Origin: C-114 sp963719285
GTDB lineage: Bacteria; Chloroflexota; Limnocylindria; Limnocylindrales; CSP1-4
Length of the DNA stretch: 64,000 bases
Direction of reading: 5' to 3'
Assembly (NCBI GenBank): GCA_963719285.1
Contig: CAVRBO010000001.1
Location: forward strand, 248,001 to 312,000
Positions 1-8,849 of this stretch are shown piece after piece (positions within the stretch are counted from its first letter, which is position 1; each line of letters starts with the position of its first letter). A program made the position numbers and the translations under genes. The notes under the pieces are model-generated. The model was not told where the DNA came from and made no database searches. It saw nothing but the letters and a program-made list of their open reading frames with translations.

Positions 1-5
1 AGCCG

Positions 6-872
6 GTGCGCCCGAAGGCCGTCGCCGCCGCCCCGTCGCCCAAGGCCACGTATGGGCAGGCGCAGCAACGGGCCTGCCCGGTCTTCCCCGCGGACAATCC
101 GTGGAACGAGCGGGTCGATTCGCTGCCGGTGGCGCCGAACTCCGCCGCGATGATCTCGGCGATCGGACTGACCGCCCATCTCCACCCGGACTTCAGCAAC
201 GGCGGCAACTACGGGATCCCGTATAACCTCGTGAACGGAGCGACGCCGCGCAGCACGGTCAAGTTCGACTACGCGGACGAGTCGGACAACGTGGGCTACC
301 CGATCCCGGCCAACCCCCTCATCGAAGGCGGTTCGGACGCGCACATCCTCATGATCGACACGAGCAGCTGCACGCTCTACGAGCTGTTCGCCGCGCACAA
401 GGTCAGCGGCAAGTGGCACGCGGGTTCGGGCGCCGTCTGGAACCTCCGCTCCAACGCGGTCCGCCCGGCGGGCTGGACGAGCGCGGACGCGGCCGGCCTG
501 CCGATCTTCCCGGGCCTGGCCCGCTACGACCAGGTCGCCACCGGCGCGATCAAGCACGCCCTGCGCTTCACGGCCTCGAGCACCTGCGCCGGGTATGTCT
601 ACCCGGCCCGCCACAAGGCCGGCAGCGGCTCGTGCAGCACCAAGCCCCCGATGGGCCTGCGGGTGCGCCTGAAGGCCAGCTTCAACATCAGCGGCTACAC
701 GGGGCAGGCCAAGATCGTGCTGACGGCGCTGAAGCAGTACGGCATGCTCCTCGCCGACAACGGCTCGCCCTGGTACGTCACGGGCGCGCCGAGCTCTGGC
801 TGGGACGACGACAACCTCCACACGCTGAACAATGTCCCGGGCTCCGCCTTCGAGGTGGTCGACGCGAACTGA
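6..872 (+). CDS. Conserved exported protein of unknown function, 5' end outside window
   Basis: The frame is open to the window edge. The GTG at 6 is only the first possible start visible, so the true start and the expected signal peptide probably lie upstream. The 288 visible residues begin with an Ala/Pro-rich linker, followed by a cysteine-containing globular domain with 'CPVFPADNPWN' near residue 24 and paired cysteines (SSCTLYE, SSTCAGY, GSCSTKP) that suggest disulfides and an extracytoplasmic location. Many Gly/Asn/Trp residues and a lack of charge clusters fit a secreted fold. I recall similar proteins as hypothetical secreted proteins of high-GC bacteria, but no function is known to me. 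It is a lone plus-strand gene followed by about 250 nt without a gene. Confidence 0.75.
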   Translation: MRPKAVAAAPSPKATYGQAQQRACPVFPADNPWNERVDSLPVAPNSAAMISAIGLTAHLHPDFSNGGNYGIPYNLVNGATPRSTVKFDYADESDNVGYPIPANPLIEGGSDAHILMIDTSSCTLYELFAAHKVSGKWHAGSGAVWNLRSNAVRPAGWTSADAAGLPIFPGLARYDQVATGAIKHALRFTASSTCAGYVYPARHKAGSGSCSTKPPMGLRVRLKASFNISGYTGQAKIVLTALKQYGMLLADNGSPWYVTGAPSSGWDDDNLHTLNNVPGSAFEVVDAN

Positions 873-1119
873 GGGCCTGTCGCGTCGCTGCCCACGGGAC
901 GAAGTGGCGGCACGGTCGACGACACGCGCGTCGGGGACGAGGGCGTACGCGAGCCGCGTCGCCGGTGTGGTAGCGTCACGGCGCCAACGATCCGCAGCAG
1001 GAGGTGTGACCCCATGAACGCACGTTCCACCATGGGTGCTCCCCTGCGGTCCGGGATCGCGCGACTGCGCTAGTCGCCACCGGGAGCGCCCGACAGACGA
1101 TCTGTACGAGGCGACTTCC

Positions 1120-2115
1120 ATGAACACGACACCATCTTCGACTCCGGACCTCACCTCGCCGACGGCCGCCGACCGGCCGACGTCCGACCGGGACCGGCCG
1201 CGGGTCGACACCGCGCAACCCGCGCCCGGCGCGGACGCGCGAGCCCTGGTCCTGGGCGGCGGCGGCTCGACCGGCAACGCCTGGCTGATCGGCGTCATCG
1301 CCGGCCTGTTCGATGGTGGGCTGGACGTGACCTCGGCCGACCTGACCGTCGGGACCTCAGCCGGCGCGACGACCGCGGCCCAGATGGCCGGCGCGACCCC
1401 GACCGACCTGCTTGCCGCCACTCTTGCCGCTGGTCCCGGGCGACGGCCGGGTCCGGCCGGCTCCGACCGAGGACGCGCTCCGATCAGGCCGGTGGTGGAC
1501 CACTTGGAGCGGACGAGCCGGATCATCGCCTCCGCGCAGGATCCCGCCGATATGCGGCGGAGGATGGGCGCGGCGGCACTCGACCTGGATGCCGCGTCGG
1601 ACGGTTCCTGGCAGGCGCACTGGCGCGCCACCGTCGCCGCGCGGCTGCCCAGCCAGGAGTGGCCGGAGCGGACGGTCCGCATCACGGCGGTCGATGCCCA
1701 GACGGGTGAGCCGGTCGTGTTCGATCGCCACACCGGCGTCGACCTGGCCGACGCCGTCGCCGCCAGCTGTGCCAGTGGCCTTCCGTACAGGATCGGGGAC
1801 CGCCGATACATCGACGGCGGCTACCGATCCAACGCCGAGAATGCCGACCTGGCGGCCGGATACGCCCGGGTGCTCGTGCTGTCGCCGTTCGGCGGCCGGA
1901 CGCGCACGCCGCCGGCGTGGGGCCTGCATCTCGCGACCCAGGTCGCCGAACTCCGCGACCGCGGCAGCAGGGTCGAGACGGTCTTCCCGGACGGCGACGC
2001 CGAGCACATGTTCGGCGCCAACGCCATGGATCCGGCGCTCCGTCCGCCCGCCGCCCGGGCCGGCTACGACCAGGGCCGCGCCCTCGCCGAGCAGCTCACG
2101 GCATTCTGGCGCTGA
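1120..2115 (+). CDS. Patatin-like phospholipase / acyl hydrolase
   Basis: Predicted serine acyl hydrolase acting on lipid esters, 331 aa. After a ~40-residue Thr/Asp/Pro-rich disordered N-terminus come the oxyanion Gly-rich loop GGGGSTG (about 46-52), the nucleophile motif GTSAG with Ser80, and the second dyad residue Asp232 in DGG. These are the three patatin signatures. No signal peptide is visible, so it is likely cytosolic or membrane-peripheral. The frame is open from 1036, but the 28 extra residues are low complexity, and ATG 1120 places the start just before the usual disordered leader. A TAGCGT box lies near 969. Substrate cannot be told. The family assignment is firm, the start moderately so. 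Confidence 0.85.
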   Translation: MNTTPSSTPDLTSPTAADRPTSDRDRPRVDTAQPAPGADARALVLGGGGSTGNAWLIGVIAGLFDGGLDVTSADLTVGTSAGATTAAQMAGATPTDLLAATLAAGPGRRPGPAGSDRGRAPIRPVVDHLERTSRIIASAQDPADMRRRMGAAALDLDAASDGSWQAHWRATVAARLPSQEWPERTVRITAVDAQTGEPVVFDRHTGVDLADAVAASCASGLPYRIGDRRYIDGGYRSNAENADLAAGYARVLVLSPFGGRTRTPPAWGLHLATQVAELRDRGSRVETVFPDGDAEHMFGANAMDPALRPPAARAGYDQGRALAEQLTAFWR

Positions 2116-2146
2116 CGCCCGCGGAGTCGGTCGATGGGGGATCGTC

Positions 2147-2163
2147 GGGTCCGCCCCGGACCC
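2147..2163. terminator. Bidirectional stem-loop between convergent genes
   Basis: GGGTCCG pairs perfectly with CGGACCC across a 3-nt CCC loop, between the patatin stop (2115) and the GNAT stop (2185). No strong U-tract follows on either strand, so the terminator call rests mainly on its position between convergent genes. Confidence 0.45.
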
Positions 2164-2184
2164 CCTCCGACCGTGAGCGCCGGT

Positions 2185-2805
2185 TCAGGTTCCGACAGTC
2201 AGGTCCAGGCGCATCAACCAGCGCGGGCGGCCCGCACTCTTGCCGGCGGTCTCCACGACCCGCCGGAAGCCGGCCGCCTCGAAGGTCGAGATGAACCCGA
2301 CGTACGAAAGCGTCACGTCGAGGCGGCCGCCCTCCGCGTCGATCGGGTAGGCCTCGAGGGCCGGCGCGCCGGCGGCTCGGGCGAACCCGATGAGCCCCTG
2401 GATCAGCGCCTTCGTCACGCCGCGCCGGCGGAACCCGGGCCGGACGAGGAAGCACAGGACCGACCAGACCGGGACGTCGTCGATGAGCGGGATCGTGCGC
2501 GACCGCACGAGCCGGCCCATCTCGTGACGCGGCCCGATGCCCACCCAGCCGACGGGCTGGCCGTCCACGTACGCGAGGAGGCCCGGCGGCGGACCGTCGG
2601 TGACCTGGCGCTCGAGCGCCCGGCGACCACCGCCGGCACCCAGCGCGGAGAAGTCGCTCGACGTCCAGCGGTAGTACTGGCACCAGCAGCCACGGTCGCC
2701 GCCGCTGCCGCCCATCACGGCCATGACGTCGGGCCAGCGCTCGGCGGTGGCCGGGACGACCTCGATCGCGGCGCCTTCGCTCGGGAGCCTTGCGCCCTCC
2801 GTCAC
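2185..2805 (-). CDS. GNAT-family N-acetyltransferase
   Basis: 206 aa, acetyl-CoA-dependent acyltransferase fold. The pyrophosphate-binding motif A reads 'FLVRPGFRRRGVTKAL' (near residue 120), matching the Q/RxxGxG/A signature of GNATs. An N-terminal segment with 'CWCQYY' and a C-terminal 'YVGFISTFEAAGFRRV' resemble the subgroup annotated simply as GNAT. Its start overlaps the aminotransferase stop by 4 nt, so it is the last gene of the polyamine/GABA operon and translationally coupled to it. That context makes an amine or amino-acid product a reasonable substrate guess (inference only). The substrate cannot be assigned from sequence. Confidence 0.85.
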   Translation of the reverse strand: MTEGARLPSEGAAIEVVPATAERWPDVMAVMGGSGGDRGCWCQYYRWTSSDFSALGAGGGRRALERQVTDGPPPGLLAYVDGQPVGWVGIGPRHEMGRLVRSRTIPLIDDVPVWSVLCFLVRPGFRRRGVTKALIQGLIGFARAAGAPALEAYPIDAEGGRLDVTLSYVGFISTFEAAGFRRVVETAGKSAGRPRWLMRLDLTVGT

Positions 2806-4136
2806 GCTCCGGCGGCGGCGAGGCTCTCGTCGAGGATGCCAAGGGCCAGGTCGACCTCGGCCTCCGTCGTGACCAGAGGAGGGATGATCCGGGTCACGTT
2901 CGCGTACGTGCCGGCCGAGAGGACGATGAGCTTGCGCGAGAGCGCCTCGGCCAGGACCCGCTTCGTGAGGTCCGGGTCGGGCACCCGCCCGTCGCCGATC
3001 CCCGGTTTCACGAATTCCATGGCGAGCATGAGCCCGAGGCCGCGGACGTCACCGATCGCCGGATGGCGCGCCTGGAGCGACCGCAGGCCGGCCAGGAACT
3101 GCGCGCCGCGCGTGGCGGCGTTCTCGATCAGGCCCTCGTCGTGGATCACGTCCAGGGTCGCGTTGGCCGCGGCGCAGCTGACGACGTTGCCGCCATACGT
3201 TCCGCCGTGGGTGCCCGGAGGCCAGGCCGCCAGCAGCTGGCGCTTGGCGATGATCCCGGACAGTGGCAGACCCGACGCGATGCCCTTGGCCATCACCAGG
3301 ATGTCGGGCTCGACGCCCCAGTGCTCCACCGCGAACATCTTGCCGGTCCGCCCGTAGCCCGTCTGGACCTCGTCGGCGATGAGAAGGATCCCGTGTCGGC
3401 TGGTGATCTCGCGGAGGCGGGGCAGGAAGCCCGGCGGCGGGACGATGTAGCCACCCTCGCCCAGGACCGGCTCGATGATGATCGCGGCCACGTGCTCGGG
3501 GTAGATGAGCTGGTGGAAGGTCAGGTCGAGCTGGGCCTCCCAGTCGCAGGTGCAGGCCGACGGGTCGTGGGCGCCGCCGACGGCGCGGTAGCAGTACGGA
3601 TAGGCGGTGTGGTAGATCGAGCCCGGAAGTGGCTCGAAGTGGCCGCGGTAGACGTCCTTGGCGGTCGTCAATGCCATCGTCTGGGCCGTCCGGCCGTGAT
3701 ACCCGCCCCGGAACCCGATGATGACCGGCCGGCCGGTCGCGATCCGGGCGAGCTTGACCGCCGCCTCGACCGCCTCGGCGCCGCTGTTGGAGAGGAACGC
3801 GCCCCAGCTCTCGCCCGGCAGGACGTGCTGGAGGCGCTCGTACAGGCGCAGGCCGGCCTCGTGGTACACGATGTTCTGCTGGCCGTGGAGGAGCTTCTGG
3901 GCCTGGGCCGCGACGGCCGCGGCCACCCGCGGATGGGCATGCCCGGTGTTCGTGACGCCGATGCCCGAGCTGTAGTCGAGGTAGCGCTCACCGTCCGTCG
4001 TGATCAGCCACGAGCCCTCGCCCCGATCCACCGCGATGTTCGCGATCCGGCTCCAGACCGGCGGCACCACGCTCCGGTCGGGCAGGGGAGCGCCCGCGGC
4101 TGAGGTGGTGGAAGACGACGGGCGAGTGTCGACCAT
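2802..4136 (-). CDS. Class III PLP-dependent aminotransferase, GabT/putrescine-type
   Basis: 444 aa, full length for the 4-aminobutyrate/ornithine/putrescine aminotransferase family. 'YLDYSSGIGVTNTGHAHP' marks the N-terminal substrate region, 'SNSGAEAVEAA' binds the cofactor phosphate, 'LIADEVQTGYGRTG' carries the PLP-pyridine Asp, and 'VMAKGIASG' contains the Schiff-base Lys, about residue 284. It sits 50 nt downstream of potC and overlaps the GNAT gene by 4 nt, so it belongs to the potADBC transcript. Known family members transaminate GABA, 5-aminovalerate, putrescine or ornithine. Co-transcription with a polyamine-type importer favours GABA or putrescine here. Exact substrate unresolved. 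Confidence 0.88.
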   Translation of the reverse strand: MVDTRPSSSTTSAAGAPLPDRSVVPPVWSRIANIAVDRGEGSWLITTDGERYLDYSSGIGVTNTGHAHPRVAAAVAAQAQKLLHGQQNIVYHEAGLRLYERLQHVLPGESWGAFLSNSGAEAVEAAVKLARIATGRPVIIGFRGGYHGRTAQTMALTTAKDVYRGHFEPLPGSIYHTAYPYCYRAVGGAHDPSACTCDWEAQLDLTFHQLIYPEHVAAIIIEPVLGEGGYIVPPPGFLPRLREITSRHGILLIADEVQTGYGRTGKMFAVEHWGVEPDILVMAKGIASGLPLSGIIAKRQLLAAWPPGTHGGTYGGNVVSCAAANATLDVIHDEGLIENAATRGAQFLAGLRSLQARHPAIGDVRGLGLMLAMEFVKPGIGDGRVPDPDLTKRVLAEALSRKLIVLSAGTYANVTRIIPPLVTTEAEVDLALGILDESLAAAGA

Positions 4137-4186
4137 GGCGGGCTGGACTCCTGTTCAGGCGGGCGCGACGCGCTGCCGGCCGCCGG

Positions 4187-5095
4187 TCAGCGGATGCGGG
4201 CGCGCCGGGCCGTGACGATGTTCGAGATCGCGACGAACGCCACCGCGCCCAGGAACACCATCGAGCCGATCACGTTGATCTGGATGGGCAGCGCGTTCTT
4301 CTGGATCGAGTAGACCCAGATCGGGAACGTGTTCGTGGTGGGTCCCGAGACGAGGTTCGTGATGATGAAGTCGTCGATGGACAGGCTGAACGCGAGCAGG
4401 CCGGCGGCGACGACGCCCGGCAGGATGAGCGGGAAGGTCACCTTCCAGAAGGTCACCCACTCGTTGGCACCGAGATCCATCGCCGCCTCCTCCAGCCGGC
4501 GATCGAACCCGATGAGCCGCGCCTTCACGGTCACGACGACATAGCTGATGTTGAACATGATGTGGGCGATGAGGATCGTCTGGAGGCCCAGCGGGAAGAG
4601 CAGGCCCTTCGGTACGACGTCCTTGACCGGGGACTGGGTGGCCGACGCCACGAACAGGGTAAGCAGGCTCGCGCCCATGACGATCTCGGGCGTGGCCATC
4701 GGCAGGAAGATGAGCCCGTTGATCACGCCCCGGCCGCGGAACTGGTAACGCACGAGGGCGAGGCCGATGAGCGTGCCGAGGGTGGTTGCGACGACCGTGG
4801 AGACGACCGCGATCAGGAGGCTCGTCCGGAGCGAGTCGGGCAGGCCCGGCCAGTCGAGCGGGTGGAGCCAGCCGTTCAGCGTGAAGCCGTTCCAGGCGTA
4901 GTTGAACTTGCCCTGGTAGTCATTGAAGCTGAACAGGATCATGACGATGATCGGGATCAGCAGGTAGAACACGACGAGGGCGGTGAACGCCGGCAGTGCG
5001 TAGTGGCCGACCTTCCGAAGGAACTGCGACGGTGGGGCGGTCCGGACCGGGGCGATCGAGCCGGCGAGCGGCTGGCTGGTCGAGGTCGTGGCCAT
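4187..5095 (-). CDS. potC: Polyamine-type ABC transporter permease (PotC-like)
   Basis: 302 aa inner-membrane permease with six predicted hydrophobic spans. The cytoplasmic EAA loop reads 'EAAMDLGANEWVTFWKVTFPLILPG', the site that contacts the ATPase PotA. Family members import spermidine/putrescine or other cationic substrates. The frame is open upstream to 5287, but that part overlaps potB. ATG 5095 gives the expected cytosolic N-terminus and leaves 5 nt after the potB stop. The second permease of the operon, next to the aminotransferase. Confidence 0.88.
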   Translation of the reverse strand: MATTSTSQPLAGSIAPVRTAPPSQFLRKVGHYALPAFTALVVFYLLIPIIVMILFSFNDYQGKFNYAWNGFTLNGWLHPLDWPGLPDSLRTSLLIAVVSTVVATTLGTLIGLALVRYQFRGRGVINGLIFLPMATPEIVMGASLLTLFVASATQSPVKDVVPKGLLFPLGLQTILIAHIMFNISYVVVTVKARLIGFDRRLEEAAMDLGANEWVTFWKVTFPLILPGVVAAGLLAFSLSIDDFIITNLVSGPTTNTFPIWVYSIQKNALPIQINVIGSMVFLGAVAFVAISNIVTARRARIR

Positions 5096-5100
5096 CGTCG

Positions 5101-5994
5101 TCAGCCCGTCAGCTGTTCGGTGCCCAGGAACTTCGCGTACACGGCGACGGACGCGAGGATCCCGGCCATCAGGATGAACGACAGGGCGGCGGCGACCGGG
5201 TAGTCGCCCTGCGAGATGAAGCGGTCCTGGATGACGTTGCCGATCATGGTGGTCTGGGTGTTGCCGAGGAGCTGCGCGTTGACCCAATCACCCAGGGCGG
5301 GGATGAACGTGAGGATCGAGCCCGCGAAGATGCCCGGCAGCGCCAGCGGGACGGTCACCCGGCGGAATGCCCCCCAGCGCGTCGCGTACAGGTCATTGGC
5401 CGCCTCGATGAGCCGCGGGTCGATCTTCTCCAGGGCCACGTACAGCGGCAGGACCATGAACGGCAGGAAGTTGTAGGTGATCCCGGCCACCACCGCGATG
5501 GGTGTGTACAGGAGGCTGAGGTCCTCGGGCAGGATGTGGAGGTCCTTGAGCGGGCCGAGCAGCGGCCCGGCGTCGCCGAGGAGGATCTTCCAGCTGATCG
5601 TCCGGATCAGGAAGCTTGTGAAGAACGGCGCGATCACGAGGAAGAGCAGCAGGTTCTTGAACCGACCGCCCCGGAACGCGATCGTGTAGGCCATCGGGAA
5701 GCCGATGAGGAACGTCAGCAGCGTCGCGCTCCCCCCGTACAGGAGGGAGTTCCCGAACTGCTTGCCGAATTTCGAGATTGCGGTCGCGTAGGCATCCGCG
5801 GTGAAGGTCAGCTTGAACCCGTCGATCACGGAGCCCGACGAAACGGACGTCAGGAACATCTGGAGCGTCGGGACGATGAAGAAGAAGAGCAGCCACAGGA
5901 TCCCGGGGGCCAGGAGCAGGTATGGCGTCGCCTTGCGAACGCGTTCGCGGAGGCCGGGTCCCGGGGCCTGTCTTGGAGCGGCGACGGCTGCCAC
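5101..5994 (-). CDS. potB: Polyamine-type ABC transporter permease (PotB-like)
   Basis: 297 aa, six hydrophobic spans, with the EAA-type loop 'EAANDLYATRWGAFRRVTVPLALPG' near residue 200. The N-terminus 'YLLLAPGILWLLFFFIVPTLQ' is typical of the first permease of spermidine/putrescine systems. It lies between potD (29 nt upstream) and potC (5 nt downstream) on the minus strand. It would form a heterodimeric channel with PotC, energised by PotA. Confidence 0.88.
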   Translation of the reverse strand: MAAVAAPRQAPGPGLRERVRKATPYLLLAPGILWLLFFFIVPTLQMFLTSVSSGSVIDGFKLTFTADAYATAISKFGKQFGNSLLYGGSATLLTFLIGFPMAYTIAFRGGRFKNLLLFLVIAPFFTSFLIRTISWKILLGDAGPLLGPLKDLHILPEDLSLLYTPIAVVAGITYNFLPFMVLPLYVALEKIDPRLIEAANDLYATRWGAFRRVTVPLALPGIFAGSILTFIPALGDWVNAQLLGNTQTTMIGNVIQDRFISQGDYPVAAALSFILMAGILASVAVYAKFLGTEQLTG

Positions 5995-6023
5995 GCTTCC
6001 TCCTGGGCTCGTGACCCGACGGA

Positions 6024-7298
6024 TCAGACGCCGGACAGGTCGGCGTAGAGCTCGTTCATCTTGGCCTCGAGCTCGTCCGAGAGGAACTGGAAGTTGTGCT
6101 GCTTCGCGACGACGTCATCCGGCGGGAACAGCAGGGGGTTCTTGGCGGCCTCGGGATCCAGCTTGGCGATCGCGGCCGCCGCACCCTTCACCGGCGAGAC
6201 GTAGTACACGTAGTTGGCGATCTGGGCCGCGATCTTGGGGTCGTATACGAAATCCATCATCAGCTGGGCCGTATAGGCATTCGCGGCCCCGACCGGGATG
6301 ACCATGTTGTCCGTCCAGACCATCGACCCTTCGGTCGGGGCGACCCACACGTCGTCGGCCGAGCCCGAGGATGCGAGGTCGCCGGACCAGGTCATGGCCG
6401 CCCAGGTCTTCTTGGCGGCGAAGTCCTGGAGATAGTCGTTGCCGATGAAGCGCAGCTGGCCGCCGTTGGAGTACGCGGCGATGTCGTCGTGGACCGCCTG
6501 GAGATCGTCGGCCAACGTCGGACTCGCCGGATCGGCGGCCTTGCCGAGCTTGAGCAGGCCCAGGCCGAACGTGTCGCGCTTCTCGTTGAGGAAGGTGACC
6601 TTGTTGGGCGGGAGCGCCCACAGGTCGACCAGTGACTTCGGCTCTGGCTTGTTGTTCTTCTTGAGGTTGGCCGTGTTGTAGCCGATGCCGGTCATTCCGG
6701 ACTGCCACGGATAGTGGTAATCCTGGTTCGCGTCCCAGACCTGGCCCTTGAGCGGGTCGCGCAGGTTCGCGACGCAGTTCGGGACGTTCGTCGGGTCGAT
6801 CTTCTCGGCCCAGCCCTTGCTGATGATCTTGGCCGCCAGCCAGTCCGTGATCGTGATCAGATCCCAGCCGGTCGGCGCGCCGGCGACGAGCTGCTGCTGG
6901 ATGCCGGCGAAGAAGTCCTCGTTGGCCTCGATCTTCTCTTCGTAGTTGACGTCGACCTTGTACTTCGCCTTGAACTGCTCGAGGGTCGGTGAAGAGCCGG
7001 GCGCGTACTTCTGTTCCTCGCCGGCCTTGCCGGCCAGGTCGATGTAGGCCGGCCACTGGGCCCAGTGGAGCGGGCCGGTGACGGTCTTCGGCGTCGGCGC
7101 GACCGTCGGTCCGGGAGTGGCCGGAGGCGGTGTCGGGATGGCGACCGAGACGGGTGCCTGCGTCTCGCCCGATGCCGGCGCCTCGGTAGCGCCGCCCGTG
7201 CAGGCGGCCAGGAATGCCCCGAAACCCGCGAGCGCGGTTCCCTGCAGGAATCGGCGCCGGGTCACTCCGCCCCCCGAGGCGGCGATCTCGTCGATCAT
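6024..7298 (-). CDS. potD: Polyamine-type ABC transporter substrate-binding lipoprotein (PotD-like)
   Basis: 424 aa solute-binding protein. The N-terminus has a twin-arginine element (TRRRFLQG, residues 13-20) followed by a hydrophobic stretch and lipobox LAAC with Cys33, so Tat export and lipid anchoring are likely. A Pro/Thr-rich linker follows, then the PotD-type binding domain ('GWDLITITDWLAAKII', 'TNVPNCVANLRDP', 'YHYPWQSGMTGIGYNT'). The 'NPLLFPPDD' C-terminal region is typical of spermidine/putrescine SBPs. Gene order potA-potD-potB-potC differs from the E. coli order potABCD. Substrate specificity within the cationic amine group cannot be set from sequence. Confidence 0.88.
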   Translation of the reverse strand: MIDEIAASGGGVTRRRFLQGTALAGFGAFLAACTGGATEAPASGETQAPVSVAIPTPPPATPGPTVAPTPKTVTGPLHWAQWPAYIDLAGKAGEEQKYAPGSSPTLEQFKAKYKVDVNYEEKIEANEDFFAGIQQQLVAGAPTGWDLITITDWLAAKIISKGWAEKIDPTNVPNCVANLRDPLKGQVWDANQDYHYPWQSGMTGIGYNTANLKKNNKPEPKSLVDLWALPPNKVTFLNEKRDTFGLGLLKLGKAADPASPTLADDLQAVHDDIAAYSNGGQLRFIGNDYLQDFAAKKTWAAMTWSGDLASSGSADDVWVAPTEGSMVWTDNMVIPVGAANAYTAQLMMDFVYDPKIAAQIANYVYYVSPVKGAAAAIAKLDPEAAKNPLLFPPDDVVAKQHNFQFLSDELEAKMNELYADLSGV

Positions 7299-7312
7299 GG
7301 TGCTCCTCCTGG

Positions 7313-7333
7313 GGTCCGGCGCTCCACCGGACC
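7313..7333 (-). other. Intercistronic stem-loop between potA and potD
   Basis: GGTCCGG and CCGGACC pair perfectly across a 7-nt loop, just ahead of potD in the operon mRNA. It may stabilise or attenuate the transcript between the ATPase and the abundant binding protein. Function is inferred from position only. Confidence 0.35.
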
Positions 7334-7352
7334 GTGTGGATCGGTCCGCGTG

Positions 7353-8474
7353 TCAGGCACCGGCCGTGGCCGGTGGGCCCTCGTGGACGACGAACGAGTG
7401 ATCGGGCGACCAGGTCAGCCGGACGTCCTCGCCCGGCCTCCACAGTTCGGCCCTGGTGGCGCGCTCGACGTTCTGCTCGTACACCGTGAGGCGCGCTCCT
7501 CCGCGCGCCTCGACGATGTACTGGGTGCTCACGCCGATGTAGGACGCGTCCTTGATGACGCCGAGCAGCTGGTTCGAGCCCGGTGCCTGGGCGTCTTCCA
7601 CGGCGTGCAGCCGGATCTTCTCCGGTCGAACGCCGACTTCGATCGTGGCGGATCCATCGGTCAGCGCCTTCGGCACGCGCGCCGACGTCTCGTCGGTGAA
7701 GCGGACGATGGCGTAGTCCCCGTCGGCCCCGGTGATCGTGCCCGGCAGGAGGTTGCTCACGCCCAGGAAGCCCGCGACGAACCGCGTCGTGGGTCGCTCG
7801 TACAGGCTCTCCGGGTCGGCCAGCTGCTCGTAGCGACCCTTGTTCATGACGGCGATGCGGTCGGACATCGTCATCGCCTCCTCCTGGTCGTGGGTCACGT
7901 AGATGAACGTGATCCCGACCTCCTGCTGGATGCGCTTGAGCTCGACCTGCATCTGCTTGCGCAGCTTGAGGTCGAGGGCGCCCAGGGGTTCGTCGAGGAG
8001 GAGCACCGCCGGACGGTTGATGAGAGCGCGCGCGAGCGCGACGCGCTGTGCCTGGCCGCCCGAGATCTGGGTCGGCTTGCGCTTCTCGAAGCCCGGCAGT
8101 TCGACGAGCTTGAGCATGTCGGTGACCCGGCTCCTGATCTCGTCGCTCTTGAGCCCGCCCTTGCGCTTGAGCCCGAACGCCACGTTCTCGTAGATCGTGA
8201 GGTGCGGGAACAGGGCATAGTTCTGGAAGACGGTGTTCACGTTCCGCTTGTACGGCGGCAGCCAGGTGACATCGTGGCCCTGGAGCTCGATCAGGCCCGA
8301 GGTCGGCTGCTCGAAGCCGCCGATCATCCGCAGCGTGGTCGTCTTGCCGCAGCCCGACGGGCCAAGGAGCGAGAAGAACTCGCCATCCTGGACCTCGAGG
8401 TTGATGTGGTCGACGGCCGCCGTGTCACCGAATCGCTTGACGACATCGACCAGGCGGACGTCGACTTCCGGCAC
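7353..8474 (-). CDS. potA: Polyamine-type ABC transporter ATP-binding protein (PotA-like)
   Basis: 373 aa. Walker A is GPSGCGKTT (38-46), the Q-loop is near 'NVNTVFQNYALFPHLT', the ABC signature is 'ISGGQAQRVALARAL', Walker B is 'VLLLDEPLGALD', and the switch His follows in 'TFIYVTHDQEEA'. The C-terminal ~120 residues form the TOBE regulatory domain of the PotA/MalK type ('AIVRFTDETSARVP', 'VGVRPEKIRLH'). It is the first gene of the six-gene minus-strand operon, so transport is energised by the operon's own ATPase. Start ATG 8474 agrees with the usual family N-terminus. Confidence 0.92.
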   Translation of the reverse strand: MPEVDVRLVDVVKRFGDTAAVDHINLEVQDGEFFSLLGPSGCGKTTTLRMIGGFEQPTSGLIELQGHDVTWLPPYKRNVNTVFQNYALFPHLTIYENVAFGLKRKGGLKSDEIRSRVTDMLKLVELPGFEKRKPTQISGGQAQRVALARALINRPAVLLLDEPLGALDLKLRKQMQVELKRIQQEVGITFIYVTHDQEEAMTMSDRIAVMNKGRYEQLADPESLYERPTTRFVAGFLGVSNLLPGTITGADGDYAIVRFTDETSARVPKALTDGSATIEVGVRPEKIRLHAVEDAQAPGSNQLLGVIKDASYIGVSTQYIVEARGGARLTVYEQNVERATRAELWRPGEDVRLTWSPDHSFVVHEGPPATAGA

Positions 8475-8565
8475 GGGGCTCCATCTCCTCGCAGGTCGCG
8501 TCGGCCCTGGGGGGCCTCACGACTGGACAGCGCCACTCTCCGCCGGGGGACCGGTCGGGGTGGCG

Positions 8566-8595
8566 AGGATAGGACCGCGCGGAAGCCGATGTCAA
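8566..8595 (-). promoter_or_regulatory. Sigma70-type promoter for the potA operon
   Basis: Read on the minus strand, a perfect -35 TTGACA (8590-8595) is followed after 18 nt by -10 TATCCT (8566-8571). The predicted start near 8559 gives an ~85-nt leader before potA. This is the clearest classical -35/-10 pair in the window. Confidence 0.65.
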
Positions 8596-8849
8596 GGAAG
8601 GCACTCACGTGCGACCTTCGCGCAATGTTGCCGCGTTTGGTGCGAATCCCGTGGCCCGACGCCGGTCCCGGTGATGCGACCCGTGTCTTCCCGGCGCCGC
8701 CTTCGGGGGAGGCCCTGCCCGGGTCGCGTCGTGTGGCGCGGCTGATGCGACAGGTCCGGGCCGCCGAACGGCCGCCGGCGTGGACCCGGGGTACGATATA
8801 GGCGCCCGATCCGACAGAATCACCGACGTCGAGCCGAGGACGCCCCCAG
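8596..8849. other. Divergent intergenic region potA / mrp
   Basis: About 375 nt lie between the divergent potA and mrp starts. The potA-proximal part carries the potA promoter. The mrp-proximal part carries a TACGAT box (8792-8797) that could be the mrp -10, with no good -35. I see no ORF with coding character and no clear hairpin. Confidence 0.4.

Noticed and set aside
2134..3357. A 407-codon plus-strand frame across the GNAT and aminotransferase genes
   Set aside because: Antisense shadow with Arg/Ala/His-rich composition; the minus-strand genes show clear family motifs.
5101..5287. Upstream extension of potC to 5287
   Set aside because: It overlaps potB and is the out-of-frame translation of that gene; ATG 5095 gives the normal N-terminus.
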